Origin: Polynucleobacter sp. AP-Titi-500A-B4
GTDB taxonomy: Bacteria; Pseudomonadota; Gammaproteobacteria; Burkholderiales; Burkholderiaceae
Length of the DNA stretch: 64,000 bases
Assembly: GCF_018688095.1 (NCBI RefSeq)
Contig: NZ_CP061311.1
Location: forward strand, 62,001-126,000
Reading direction: 5' to 3'
Shown here: positions 34,912 to 43,812 of the stretch, piece after piece
How the letters are laid out: every line of letters begins with the position of its first letter
How positions within the stretch are numbered: the first letter of the stretch is position 1
The notes under the pieces: generated by a model
Seen by the model: only the letters and a program-made list of their open reading frames with translations
The model's database searches: none
What the model was told of the DNA's origin: nothing
Program-made: the position numbers and the translations under genes

Positions 34912-35160
34912 ATGCTGCCAACCCCCGAGCAGATTGAGGACTATATCAAACAAGGTATTCAGTGCACCCATATTCAGGTGGAGGGTGATGGGCAGCATTT
35001 CTTTGCAACGATCGTGAGTCCTGAGTTCGAAGGTAAGCGCTTAGTGCAACGCCATCAACTAGTCTATGGTGCAATGGGTGATCGCATGAAAGCTGAAGTG
35101 CACGCCCTCTCTATTAAGGCATTTACACCAGATGAGTTTGCACAAAACTCGGCCGCATAA
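34912..35160 (+). CDS. ibaG: BolA family protein IbaG
   Basis: This 82-residue protein has the BolA fold: a first helix, IQVEGDGQHFFATIVSPEFEGK, then RLVQRHQLVYGAMGDRMKAEVHALSIKAFTP. The invariant histidine is in the RHQ motif. BolA proteins bind monothiol glutaredoxins and Fe-S clusters; grxD is present at 62444. An AGGAGAG site precedes the ATG. Confidence 0.9.
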   Translation: MLPTPEQIEDYIKQGIQCTHIQVEGDGQHFFATIVSPEFEGKRLVQRHQLVYGAMGDRMKAEVHALSIKAFTPDEFAQNSAA

Positions 35161-35212
35161 AAGCAGCGATCAGATTTAAATCACATTAAAAAGTTTTTAC
35201 TGGAATCGTTTC

Positions 35213-36487
35213 ATGGATAAATTACGAATGGTTGGCGGGACTCCACTGAAGGGTGAGGTCAAGATTGCTGGAGCTAAAAATGCTGCTTTGCCAATCCTAT
35301 GTGCTTGTCTATTAACCGACGAACCAGTGGTCTTGCGAAATCTGCCAGATCTGCAAGATGTACGCACCATGCTCAAGCTCTTACAAGAGATTGGTGTAAT
35401 GGTGAGCTTTCCGGATGCAGGTAATCGCAATCATGTTGTACTGAATGCTGCAGTCATCAAGAGCTCAGAAGCAACCTATGAGATGGTGAAAACCATGCGT
35501 GCCTCTATTTTGGTGCTTGGCCCGCTTCTCGCTAGAATGCATACCGCTAAGGTATCTTTGCCAGGCGGTTGTGCAATTGGTGCACGGCCTGTGGATCAGC
35601 ACATCAAAGGCTTAAAAGCGATGGGTGCGAGCATCAAGATTAAGAGTGGCTACATTCAAGCTGAAACGAAGCCACAAACAGATCGCCTAAAGGGCGCATC
35701 GATTTTGACAGACATGATTACGGTCACTGGCACAGAAAATTTATTGATGGCTGCCACATTAGCTTCAGGCACGACCATTCTAGAAAATGCAGCACGTGAA
35801 CCAGAGGTCGGTGATTTGGCTGAACTTCTCGTCAAGATGGGCGCGAAGATTTCTGGGATCGGTAGCGATCGTTTAGTGATTGAAGGTGTTGAGAAGCTAC
35901 ACGGTGCTGAGCACTCAGTTATTCCGGATCGTATTGAGGCAGGAACCTTCCTATGTGCAGTTGCTGCTGCTGGTGGTGAGGTATTGGTGAAGCACTGTCG
36001 CCCTGATACGCTCGATGCGGTAATCGTGAAGCTAAAAGAAGCCGGCTTGCAAATGGAAGTGGGCCCTGATTGGATTAAAGCTTCAATGCAGACTAGGCCT
36101 AAAGCGGTCAGTTTCCGCACCTCTGAATACCCTGCATTTCCAACAGATATGCAGGCTCAACTCATGGCGGTCAATGCGGTGGCAAGCGGTAGCTCGACGA
36201 TTACCGAAACGATTTTTGAGAATCGCTTTATGCACGTTCAAGAGCTCAATCGCTTGGGCGCCGATATTGCGATTGAAGGCAATACTGCAATTGCACAGGG
36301 TGTAGATAAGCTCTCTGGTGCGATTGTGATGGCTACAGATCTACGTGCCTCTGCCAGTCTAGTCATTGCCGGGCTTGCAGCCCAAGGTGAAACACAGGTA
36401 GACCGGATTTACCATTTGGATCGCGGTTATGACCGTATGGAGCAAAAGTTAACCCTCTTAGGCGCTAACATTGAGCGAGTGAAGTAA
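35213..36487 (+). CDS. murA: UDP-N-acetylglucosamine 1-carboxyvinyltransferase MurA
   Basis: This 424-residue enzyme transfers enolpyruvate from PEP to UDP-GlcNAc, the first committed step of peptidoglycan synthesis. Cys120 in GGCAIGARPVD is the active-site cysteine that fosfomycin targets. KNAALPIL and the C-terminal ASLVIAGLAAQGETQVDRIYHLDRGY motif are present. It follows ibaG after 52 bases, in the order also seen in Burkholderia. Confidence 0.97.
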   Translation: MDKLRMVGGTPLKGEVKIAGAKNAALPILCACLLTDEPVVLRNLPDLQDVRTMLKLLQEIGVMVSFPDAGNRNHVVLNAAVIKSSEATYEMVKTMRASILVLGPLLARMHTAKVSLPGGCAIGARPVDQHIKGLKAMGASIKIKSGYIQAETKPQTDRLKGASILTDMITVTGTENLLMAATLASGTTILENAAREPEVGDLAELLVKMGAKISGIGSDRLVIEGVEKLHGAEHSVIPDRIEAGTFLCAVAAAGGEVLVKHCRPDTLDAVIVKLKEAGLQMEVGPDWIKASMQTRPKAVSFRTSEYPAFPTDMQAQLMAVNAVASGSSTITETIFENRFMHVQELNRLGADIAIEGNTAIAQGVDKLSGAIVMATDLRASASLVIAGLAAQGETQVDRIYHLDRGYDRMEQKLTLLGANIERVK

Positions 36488-36518
36488 CCCAGCGGCATAA
36501 CTGAGTGATAATTAAGTC

Positions 36519-37145
36519 ATGAAATTGACTTTAGCCCTCTCCAAAGGGCGCATCTTCGAAGAGACTGCAGAGATCCTATCTAAGGTCGGCATTGTGCCGA
36601 AAGAAGATCCTGAGAAGTCTCGCAAACTCATTATTGAGACATCCAATCCAGATGTGCGCTTGATTATTGTGCGTGCTTCGGATGTTCCTACCTATGTGCA
36701 ATTTGGTGGCGCCGATTTTGGTGTTGCAGGCTTGGATGTCTTAATGGAAAAAGGCACTGATGGCTTGTATGTTCCTTTTGATTTGAACATCGCCAAATGC
36801 CGCATGTCTGTCGCAGTTCGCGAAGGTTTTGATTACGCTGCAGCAGTGAAACAAGGCTCCCGTTTAAAAGTTGCAACCAAGTATGTTAATTGTGCACGTG
36901 AGCACTTTGCCAATAAAGGCGTACACATCGACACCATACAGCTTTATGGCTCGATGGAGCTTGCGCCATTAGTGGGTTTAGCTGATGCGATTGTAGATTT
37001 AGTCTCCACAGGAAATACCCTTAAAGCAAATGGCTTGGTAGAGGTAGAGCCGATTGCAGATATCAGTGCACGTTTGGTAGTAAATCAAGCGTCCTACAAG
37101 CGTAAGCGTACACAACTACAACCGATTTTTGAGTTGCTGAAGTAA
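36519..37145 (+). CDS. hisG: ATP phosphoribosyltransferase, short form
   Basis: This 208-residue enzyme starts the histidine pathway by joining ATP and PRPP. It has LTLALSKGRIFEETA and the PRPP-site signature DLVSTGNTLKANGLVEVE. It is the short form, without the C-terminal regulatory domain, so it should need the HisZ partner encoded elsewhere. It is 31 bases after murA and 8 before hisD. Confidence 0.96.
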   Translation: MKLTLALSKGRIFEETAEILSKVGIVPKEDPEKSRKLIIETSNPDVRLIIVRASDVPTYVQFGGADFGVAGLDVLMEKGTDGLYVPFDLNIAKCRMSVAVREGFDYAAAVKQGSRLKVATKYVNCAREHFANKGVHIDTIQLYGSMELAPLVGLADAIVDLVSTGNTLKANGLVEVEPIADISARLVVNQASYKRKRTQLQPIFELLK

Positions 37146-37153
37146 ACCATCCA

Positions 37154-38476
37154 ATGTCTTCACAAGTTAAGGTTAAGCGTCTCAATAGCAAGGATGCAGG
37201 TTTCAAAGAAACGCTGCTATCGAGCCTTTCTTTGCCCATGGCTGATGATGAGGCGATTGATGCAGCGGTAGTCAAAATATTGGCTGCTGTAAAAGAGCAG
37301 GGTGATGCAGCTGTTCTTGCATTCACGAAGCAATTTGACCGCTTAAGTGTTGCTAACGTTTCTGAATTAGAAATTCCTACTAAAGATTTAGAGCAAGCCT
37401 ATAACACCTTATCTGCTGAGCAAAAAAATGCCTTAGATATCGCTGCCAAAAGAGTGCGCGCCTATCACGAGAAACAAAAGATTGAAGCTGGTTGTCACTC
37501 TTGGGAATATGAAGAGGCTGATGGCACGCGCCTTGGCCAAAAGGTGACACCCTTAGATCGCGTTGGTATTTATGTGCCGGGTGGCAAAGCCGCGTATCCA
37601 TCCTCTGTTTTGATGAATGCGATTCCCGCAAAGGTGGCTGGGGTTGCTGAAGTGATTATGGTGGTACCAACTCCTGATGGTGCACGTAATCCATTGGTGT
37701 TGGCGGCAGCCTATTTGGCTGGTGTCGATCGCGTGTTCACCATTGGTGGCGCTCAGGCAGTTGGCGCTTTAGCCTTTGGTACAAAAACGATTCCCTCGGT
37801 TGATAAGATCGTTGGCCCTGGCAATGCTTATGTTGCTGCTGCAAAGCGCAGAGTATTTGGCACAGTTGGTATCGACATGATTGCAGGTCCATCAGAGATA
37901 TTGGTCTTATGTGACGGCTCCACCAATCCCGATTGGGTTGCAATGGATTTGTTCTCTCAAGCAGAGCATGATGAGCAAGCTCAATCGATTTTGTTATGTC
38001 CCAATGCTGTCTATATTGAACAAGTACAGGCCAGTATTAATCATTTGCTTTCTGAGATGCCAAGAGCAAAAGTGATCGAAGCTTCTTTGACTAATAGAGC
38101 ACTGCTTATTCAGGTTAAAGATATGGCTGAGGCATGCGAGATTGCGAATGCAATTGCTGCTGAGCACTTAGAGATTTGCGCTGCAGATCCACGCAAATGG
38201 GCTGAGCAAATTCGTCATGCTGGCGCTATTTTTATGGGCAACTACACCAGTGAGTCGCTTGGTGACTACTGTGCTGGCCCAAACCATGTATTGCCAACGG
38301 CACGGACAGCCCGCTTCTCATCACCACTTGGCGTATATGACTTCATCAAGCGTTCTAGCATGATTGAAGTCAGTGAAGTTGGTGCTCAAGCCCTAGGTGC
38401 AGTAGCAAGCACGCTTGCCCATGGCGAAGGTTTGCAGGCACATGCACGTGCAGCTGAGATGCGCCTGAAGAAGTAA
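37154..38476 (+). CDS. hisD: Histidinol dehydrogenase
   Basis: This 440-residue zinc enzyme oxidises histidinol to histidine. VGIYVPGGKAAYPSSVLMNA, the zinc-site QAEHDEQAQ, and the C-terminal NYTSESLGDYCAGPNHVLPT are conserved. It follows hisG after 8 bases. The next pathway gene, hisC, is on the other strand, so hisD ends the co-directional run. Confidence 0.97.
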   Translation: MSSQVKVKRLNSKDAGFKETLLSSLSLPMADDEAIDAAVVKILAAVKEQGDAAVLAFTKQFDRLSVANVSELEIPTKDLEQAYNTLSAEQKNALDIAAKRVRAYHEKQKIEAGCHSWEYEEADGTRLGQKVTPLDRVGIYVPGGKAAYPSSVLMNAIPAKVAGVAEVIMVVPTPDGARNPLVLAAAYLAGVDRVFTIGGAQAVGALAFGTKTIPSVDKIVGPGNAYVAAAKRRVFGTVGIDMIAGPSEILVLCDGSTNPDWVAMDLFSQAEHDEQAQSILLCPNAVYIEQVQASINHLLSEMPRAKVIEASLTNRALLIQVKDMAEACEIANAIAAEHLEICAADPRKWAEQIRHAGAIFMGNYTSESLGDYCAGPNHVLPTARTARFSSPLGVYDFIKRSSMIEVSEVGAQALGAVASTLAHGEGLQAHARAAEMRLKK

Positions 38477-38477
38477 A

Positions 38478-38517
38478 TTCGAATTACTTTCGAATTAAAA
38501 AACGAAATTAAGAAAGT
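38478..38517. repeat. AT-rich repeats between hisD and inverted hisC
   Basis: TTCGAATTA is directly repeated at 38478-38486 and 38489-38497. TTTCG (38488-38492) and CGAAA (38503-38507) form a short inverted repeat, and ACTTTC/GAAAGT extend it. No clear terminator is seen between the convergent genes. It marks one edge of the inverted segment. Confidence 0.45.
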
Positions 38518-39575
38518 ATTTCTTTTAAAGCGGCGATGAGTTCGTCGCTTTGTTCATCTGTGCCGATCGTAATGCGCAAGAATTCTTCAATGCGTGGCGA
38601 TTTGAAATGACGCACGATGATGCCACGATCTCTTAAGGCTTGATATAACTTTACCCCAGCATGCTTTGGGTGACGAGTAAAAATAAAGTTTGCTGTTGAT
38701 GGCAAGGTATCAAAGCCTAAGGCATTTAATTGTTCAACTAATTTTGCGCGCGTCTGAATGACTTTGGCGCTGGTTTCTTCTAAGTGTGCTTGATCTTCAA
38801 TTGCAGCAATTGCGCCTACCTGAGCCAGACGCCCTAAAGGGTAAGAGTTAAAGCTATTCTTAACGCGCTCCAACCCTTCAATCAAGGCAGGATGGCCAAT
38901 GGCAAAGCCAACGCGAAGCCCCGCTAACGCTCTGGATTTAGAAAGTGTGTGCACTACCAAAAGGTTTTCAGGGCAGGTCGTGCCACGTAAAAGTGGAATG
39001 CAAGATTCTGTTCCATAGTCAACATAAGCTTCATCAATGACCAATACGGAGTCTTTATTTTTTGCTAGAAGTTTTTCAATTGCTGAGCGCGTAATCGATC
39101 TACCGGTTGGAGCATTGGGATTGGGGAAAATAATTCCACCATTGGGCGCACTGTAATCATCGACATTAATTTCAAAATCTCGTCCAAGCGCTACAGTTTT
39201 GTAATTGATGCCAAAGAGTTTGCAGTAGACCGGATAGAAGCTATAGGTGATATCTGGAAAATGAACAGGCTTGCTTTGTTTGAGTAGTCCGGCAAAAACG
39301 TGGGCTAGAACCTCATCCGACCCGTTCCCTAAAAACACTTGGTTTGGGTTCAGGCCATGTAATTTGGCAACGGCTTGTTTTAAGGCTGCACCCTCGGGAT
39401 CTGGATATAGACGTAGATCATCATTTGTTTCGCTTTTGATAGCTGCAAGTGCTTTGGGCGATGGCCCATAAGGGCTCTCGTTGGTGTTGAGCTTTACCAA
39501 CCGCTGCATTTGCGGTTGCTCCCCAGGAACGTAGGGGGTCAAAGTTTGAACAACAGGGCTCCAAAAACGGCTCAT
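38508..39575 (-). CDS. hisC: Histidinol-phosphate aminotransferase
   Basis: This 355-residue PLP enzyme makes histidinol phosphate. It has the fold-I elements VKLNTNESPYGPSP, NPNAPTGR, VIDEAYVDYG and the PLP lysine motif HTLSKSRALAGLRVG. It is on the minus strand between hisD and hisB, which are both plus; in related betaproteobacteria as I recall the order, hisC is co-directional. It must be transcribed from the 116-base region shared with hisB. Confidence 0.94.
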   Translation of the reverse strand: MSRFWSPVVQTLTPYVPGEQPQMQRLVKLNTNESPYGPSPKALAAIKSETNDDLRLYPDPEGAALKQAVAKLHGLNPNQVFLGNGSDEVLAHVFAGLLKQSKPVHFPDITYSFYPVYCKLFGINYKTVALGRDFEINVDDYSAPNGGIIFPNPNAPTGRSITRSAIEKLLAKNKDSVLVIDEAYVDYGTESCIPLLRGTTCPENLLVVHTLSKSRALAGLRVGFAIGHPALIEGLERVKNSFNSYPLGRLAQVGAIAAIEDQAHLEETSAKVIQTRAKLVEQLNALGFDTLPSTANFIFTRHPKHAGVKLYQALRDRGIIVRHFKSPRIEEFLRITIGTDEQSDELIAALKEILS

Positions 39576-39623
39576 CAGGGTACTCGGGTCAAAAATCAGA
39601 AAGAAAGTGAAGCAATTTCAGCA

Positions 39624-39651
39624 TTTATACGCCTTCTAGGAATGATATTAT
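39624..39651 (+). promoter_or_regulatory. Candidate divergent promoters between hisC and hisB
   Basis: For hisB, TTTATA (39624-39629) and TATTAT (39646-39651) are 16 bases apart. The same 39624-39629 bases read TATAAA on the other strand, a possible -10 for hisC. This is a weak pattern match, offered because both genes need a promoter here. Confidence 0.3.
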
Positions 39652-39691
39652 GAGGCTTCAATCAACACTTCGCCTCGCGGCGCAATGAAGC

Positions 39692-40279
39692 ATGCGGCAA
39701 GCCGACGTTACCCGAAACACTTCGGAAACCAAAATTCAAATTTCCATCAATTTAGATGGTACTGGTAAGGCTGAGCTGGCCTCAGGCGTACCTTTCTTAG
39801 ACCACATGCTCGATCAGATTGCCCGTCACGGCATGATTGACCTCAAAGTGGTTGCCAAGGGTGATACCCATATTGATGATCATCACACCGTTGAGGATGT
39901 GGGTATTACATTGGGCCAAGCTTTTGCAAAGGCTGTTGGCGATAAAGCAGGCATCACCCGTTATGGCCACTCCTATGTTCCTTTGGATGAGACCCTTTCT
40001 CGTGTAGTGGTGGATTTTTCTGGTCGCCCAGGCCTAGAGTTCAATGTCCCATTTACTCGTGCGCGGGTTGGTGATTTCGATGTGGATCTGAGTATTGAAT
40101 TCTTCCGTGGTTTTGTAAACCATGCGGGAGTAACTTTGCACATTGATAATCTGCGCGGCATTAATGCGCACCACCAAATTGAAACGGTCTTCAAGGCTTT
40201 CGGTCGTGCACTGCGCATGGCTTTAGCAATTGATCCCCGTGCATCTGGTGCTGTTCCCTCAACCAAAGGCAGCCTCTAA
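39692..40279 (+). CDS. hisB: Imidazoleglycerol-phosphate dehydratase
   Basis: This 195-residue enzyme has the dehydratase domain only, without the phosphatase part of the bifunctional E. coli HisB. The metal-ligand motifs are FLDHMLDQIARHG, DDHHTVEDVGI, FFRGFVNHAGVTLH and the INAHHQIE. It starts the second his run, hisBHAFIE. hisH follows after 49 bases. Confidence 0.97.
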   Translation: MRQADVTRNTSETKIQISINLDGTGKAELASGVPFLDHMLDQIARHGMIDLKVVAKGDTHIDDHHTVEDVGITLGQAFAKAVGDKAGITRYGHSYVPLDETLSRVVVDFSGRPGLEFNVPFTRARVGDFDVDLSIEFFRGFVNHAGVTLHIDNLRGINAHHQIETVFKAFGRALRMALAIDPRASGAVPSTKGSL

Positions 40280-40328
40280 TCTAGATCTTCTAGTTGCCCG
40301 TTTAATAACAGCAAAGATAGGCTAAATT

Positions 40329-40985
40329 TTGGCGCAAACTATTGCGATCGTTGATTACGGAATGGGTAACCTTCGTTCCGTATATCAGGCATGTCATCAC
40401 GTTGCACCCGATGACAATGTATTGATTGCTCATAAGCCAGAGGAAATTCGTTCTGCCGATCGCGTGGTTTTGCCAGGTCAAGGTGGTATGCCAGACTGCA
40501 TGAAGCATCTAGAGGAATCAGGGTTGCTGGAGGCTTTGCTGGAGGCCTCAAAAAATAAACCCTTGCTAGGTGTTTGTGTCGGCGAACAAATGCTATTCGA
40601 TAAAAGCGCAGAAGTCCGTACTAATGAACAATGGACTCCTTGCTTAGGATTAATTCCTGGTGAAGTGCGCCGCTTTGAATTGGCGGGAAAAAAGCAAGCT
40701 GATGGCTCGGCCTATAAAGTTCCGCATATGGGCTGGAATCAAGTTCGCCAAGACCGCCAGCATCCTATTTGGGCTGGAATTCCAGATTTAACGAGTTTTT
40801 ACTTTGTCCATAGCTACTATGTTGTGCCGCAACGTAAAGAAGATTGTGCTGGATCGACTGAATATGGCGATTGGTTTACTTCTGCCGTTGCAAGAGATAA
40901 TATTTTTGCAACACAATTTCATCCTGAAAAAAGTGCAGAATACGGATTAAAGCTTTATCAAAATTTTGTTTCTTGGCAACCTTAA
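40329..40985 (+). CDS. hisH: Imidazole glycerol phosphate synthase, glutaminase subunit HisH
   Basis: This 218-residue class I glutaminase supplies ammonia to HisF. The nucleophile is the cysteine in LLGVCVGEQM, and HPEKS holds the histidine and glutamate. It begins at a TTG at 40329, after a purine-rich AGATAGG site, because no ATG lies before VDYGMGN. hisA starts 20 bases on. Confidence 0.94.
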   Translation: MAQTIAIVDYGMGNLRSVYQACHHVAPDDNVLIAHKPEEIRSADRVVLPGQGGMPDCMKHLEESGLLEALLEASKNKPLLGVCVGEQMLFDKSAEVRTNEQWTPCLGLIPGEVRRFELAGKKQADGSAYKVPHMGWNQVRQDRQHPIWAGIPDLTSFYFVHSYYVVPQRKEDCAGSTEYGDWFTSAVARDNIFATQFHPEKSAEYGLKLYQNFVSWQP

Positions 40986-41005
40986 TTACTTCCTAACGCC
41001 TCACT

Positions 41006-41767
41006 ATGCTGCTCATTCCTGCAATTGATCTTAAAGACGGCCACTGCGTTCGATTAGAACAAGGTGATATGGACAAAGCCACAGTATTTTCTGAAGACCC
41101 GGGTGCGATGGCTGCGCATTGGATTAGCAAAGGTGCCCGACGTTTGCACTTGGTAGATCTCAATGGTGCTTTTGCCGGAAAGCTCAAAAATGAGTCTGCT
41201 ATCAAATCGATTTTGAAAGCTGTCGGAGATGAAATTCCGGTTCAGCTTGGCGGAGGTATCCGCGATCTAGAAACGATTGAACGTTTATTAGATGACGGTA
41301 TCAGTACTGTCATTATTGGTACTGCTGCAGTCAAAAATCCTGGCTTTGTACAAGATGCTTGCACTGCATTTCCTGGTCACGTGATGGTTGGTCTTGATGC
41401 GCGTGATGGCAAAGTCGCTACGGATGGTTGGAGCAAGATTACAGGCCATGAAGTGATTGATCTGGCTAAGAAGTTTGAGGACTGGGGCGTAGAAGCCATT
41501 ATCTATACCGATATTGGTCGCGATGGCATGCTCAAAGGTGTCAATATCGATGCCACGATGAAGTTGGCTCAAGCTATTCGAATCCCAGTAATTGCCAGCG
41601 GCGGACTCTCTAATAATCAAGACATTGAAGCGCTTTGTAAGGCTGAGGAAGAGGGAGTCATGGGCGTGATCGCTGGCCGCTCCATTTATGCGGGTGACCT
41701 TGATCTTGCTGCGGCTCAAAAATATGCAGACGAGTTAACACTCAAATATAAAAAGAAAATTATCTAG
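41006..41767 (+). CDS. hisA: Phosphoribosylformimino-5-aminoimidazole carboxamide ribotide isomerase
   Basis: This 253-residue TIM-barrel enzyme converts ProFAR to PRFAR. IPAIDLKDGHCVRL near the N-terminus and the second aspartate in YTDIGRDGMLKG are the catalytic motifs. VQLGGGIRD and GVIAGRSIYAG hold the phosphate sites. The TAG overlaps the hisF GTG by one base. Confidence 0.96.
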   Translation: MLLIPAIDLKDGHCVRLEQGDMDKATVFSEDPGAMAAHWISKGARRLHLVDLNGAFAGKLKNESAIKSILKAVGDEIPVQLGGGIRDLETIERLLDDGISTVIIGTAAVKNPGFVQDACTAFPGHVMVGLDARDGKVATDGWSKITGHEVIDLAKKFEDWGVEAIIYTDIGRDGMLKGVNIDATMKLAQAIRIPVIASGGLSNNQDIEALCKAEEEGVMGVIAGRSIYAGDLDLAAAQKYADELTLKYKKKII

Positions 41768-42525
41768 TGTTAACCAAAAGAATTATTCCTTGTTTAGATG
41801 TCACAGCAGGGCGCGTTGTTAAGGGTGTGAACTTTGTTGGTTTACGTGACGCAGGCGACCCTGTAGAAATTGCCAAACGTTATGACACTCAAGGTGCGGA
41901 TGAACTGACCTTCTTAGACATCACTGCAACTTCAGATGGGCGCGATCTCATTTTGCACATCATTGAAGATGTCGCTTCCCAAGTATTTATTCCGCTGACC
42001 GTTGGCGGTGGCGTTCGTGTAGTCGCTGATGTGCGTCGTTTGCTTAATGCAGGCGCAGATAAAGTGAGTATGAATTCTTCTGCTGTTGCTAATCCAGATT
42101 TGGTTTCAGATGCCGCCGCTTATTACGGCTCGCAATGTATTGTTGTTGCAATCGATGCAAAACAAACCGAGGCCGGTAATTGGGAGGTGTTTACCCATGG
42201 AGGTAGAACGGCAACCGGTATGGATGTAGTCGCCTGGGCTAGGGAGGTTACCAAACGGGGTGCTGGTGAAATTCTTCTTACAAGCATGAATCGCGATGGC
42301 AGCAAAGACGGCTTTGATTTAGCGCTGACTGCCGCAGTGAGTGATGCGGTCTCTGTTCCAGTTATCGCTTCGGGCGGCGTAGGTAACTTGCAGCACTTGG
42401 TTGATGGCATTACCAAGGGTCACGCTGATGCCGTGCTGGCTGCCAGCATTTTTCACTATGGCGAGTACACCGTCGGTCAGGCAAAAGAATATATGGCCGC
42501 CCAAGGAATTCCGGTTCGTATTTAG
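41767..42525 (+). CDS. hisF: Imidazole glycerol phosphate synthase, cyclase subunit HisF
   Basis: This 252-residue TIM barrel makes imidazoleglycerol phosphate and AICAR from PRFAR with ammonia from HisH. The N-terminal RIIPCLDVTAGRVVKGVNF and the LTSMNRDGSKDGFD motif carry the two catalytic aspartates. It starts at a GTG at 41767 that overlaps the hisA stop. Confidence 0.96.
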   Translation: MLTKRIIPCLDVTAGRVVKGVNFVGLRDAGDPVEIAKRYDTQGADELTFLDITATSDGRDLILHIIEDVASQVFIPLTVGGGVRVVADVRRLLNAGADKVSMNSSAVANPDLVSDAAAYYGSQCIVVAIDAKQTEAGNWEVFTHGGRTATGMDVVAWAREVTKRGAGEILLTSMNRDGSKDGFDLALTAAVSDAVSVPVIASGGVGNLQHLVDGITKGHADAVLAASIFHYGEYTVGQAKEYMAAQGIPVRI

Positions 42526-42566
42526 TCGAATTTCAGAATTCACCACTTTCACGGTAAAGTTTAGGT

Positions 42567-42980
42567 ATGAACAAGCCTAAGAGCACATTTACCCCAATTG
42601 AATCTATTCAGGCAGGACCTTGGCTTGATGCCGTCGCCTGGAATGAGCAAGGCTTGGTTCCCGTCATCGCACAAGAGTTTGGCAGCAACGACATCTTGAT
42701 GATGGCATGGATGAATCGCGATGCACTATTAGCAACCTTGCGTTTGGGTGAAGCTGTTTACTGGACTCGCTCACGTCAGAAACTGTGGCATAAAGGTGAA
42801 GAGTCAGGCCACACCCAGAAGGTGAAAGAAATTCGCTTAGATTGTGATGGCGATACGATTTTGCTCGTGGTTGAGCAAAAAGACGGTATCGCATGTCACA
42901 CTGGTGAACATAGCTGTTTTTTCCAGCAGTGGGATTCGAATAAAACCACTTGGGTCGATGAGTCAAAGCCCAAGAAATAA
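42567..42980 (+). CDS. hisI: Phosphoribosyl-AMP cyclohydrolase
   Basis: This 137-residue enzyme opens the adenine ring of PR-AMP. It has the metal-binding set: WTRSRQKLWHKGEESGHTQ, LDCDGDTILLVV and CHTGEHSCFF. It is monofunctional, so the PR-ATP pyrophosphatase is the separate hisE. It follows hisF after 41 bases. Confidence 0.96.
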   Translation: MNKPKSTFTPIESIQAGPWLDAVAWNEQGLVPVIAQEFGSNDILMMAWMNRDALLATLRLGEAVYWTRSRQKLWHKGEESGHTQKVKEIRLDCDGDTILLVVEQKDGIACHTGEHSCFFQQWDSNKTTWVDESKPKK

Positions 42981-43022
42981 CAGATCATTAAGGTCTTTGA
43001 GTAAAAGACATAAAATAAACCT

Positions 43023-43424
43023 ATGAGTAGCTCAGCGAATAAACCCTCTAATTTAGATTCTGCATTAGCCCATTTGGCTGATGTTGTGGATCAACGACGT
43101 GATGCGTTTAAGGCAGGCAATGCTGACCCAAAAACGTCATACACCGCTTTGCTTTTTTCAAAAGGTGATGATGGCATTCTCAAAAAGATTGGCGAGGAAG
43201 CAACCGAGACTGTAATGGCTGCTAAGGATGCACGCAGTTCTAACCTGGCTTCAGAGCAGCAAAAGCTTTTGGTTGGAGAGATGGCGGATCTTTGGTTCCA
43301 CTGTTTAATTGCGCTCTCACAGTTCAATTTACGTCCAGAAGACGTGATTGCCGAGCTTGATCGTCGCTTAGGTACGTCTGGGATTGAAGAAAAGGCTGCT
43401 CGCAAAGCTGCCAACAAGGAATAA
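43023..43424 (+). CDS. hisE: Phosphoribosyl-ATP pyrophosphatase
   Basis: This 133-residue MazG-fold enzyme hydrolyses PR-ATP to PR-AMP. KKIGEEATETVMAAKD and GEMADLWFHCLIAL hold the metal-binding acidic residues. The first 20 residues are variable. It follows hisI after 42 bases and ends the his run. The hinT gene starts 15 bases later. Confidence 0.95.
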   Translation: MSSSANKPSNLDSALAHLADVVDQRRDAFKAGNADPKTSYTALLFSKGDDGILKKIGEEATETVMAAKDARSSNLASEQQKLLVGEMADLWFHCLIALSQFNLRPEDVIAELDRRLGTSGIEEKAARKAANKE

Positions 43425-43439
43425 GGGCAAACAAGCAAG

Positions 43440-43796
43440 ATGAGTCACGATCCTAATTGCCTCTTTTGCAAGATTTCTCAGGGCTTAATCCCCTCTCAAA
43501 AAGTCTATGAGGATGAAGAGATCTATGCCTTTAAGGACATTAACCCTGCTGCCCCGGTCCATTTTTTAATGATTCCCAAGAAACATATTCCCATGCTGGA
43601 GTTAGCGGAAAGCGTGGATGCCCCTTTGCTAGGTAGAATGATGGAGTTAGCGCCCCGTCTTGCCAAAGAGCAGGGCTGCCGACCTGGAAGGGATGGCGGC
43701 TTTAGGTTGATGGTAAATAACGGAGTAGATGGTGGGCAGGAGGTTTATCACTTGCACTTGCATGTGATGGGCGGTCCGCGTCCCTGGAAAAAATAA
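43440..43796 (+). CDS. hinT: HIT family nucleotide hydrolase (HinT-like)
   Basis: This 118-residue protein has the histidine triad HLHLHVMG near the C-terminus, CLFCKISQG at the start and PVHFLMIPKKHIP. HinT-type enzymes hydrolyse purine phosphoramidates. The hisE-hinT-tatABC order is known from related bacteria. Its substrate here is not shown by the sequence. Confidence 0.9.
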   Translation: MSHDPNCLFCKISQGLIPSQKVYEDEEIYAFKDINPAAPVHFLMIPKKHIPMLELAESVDAPLLGRMMELAPRLAKEQGCRPGRDGGFRLMVNNGVDGGQEVYHLHLHVMGGPRPWKK

Positions 43797-43812
43797 TCCA
43801 AGGAGATTAGAG

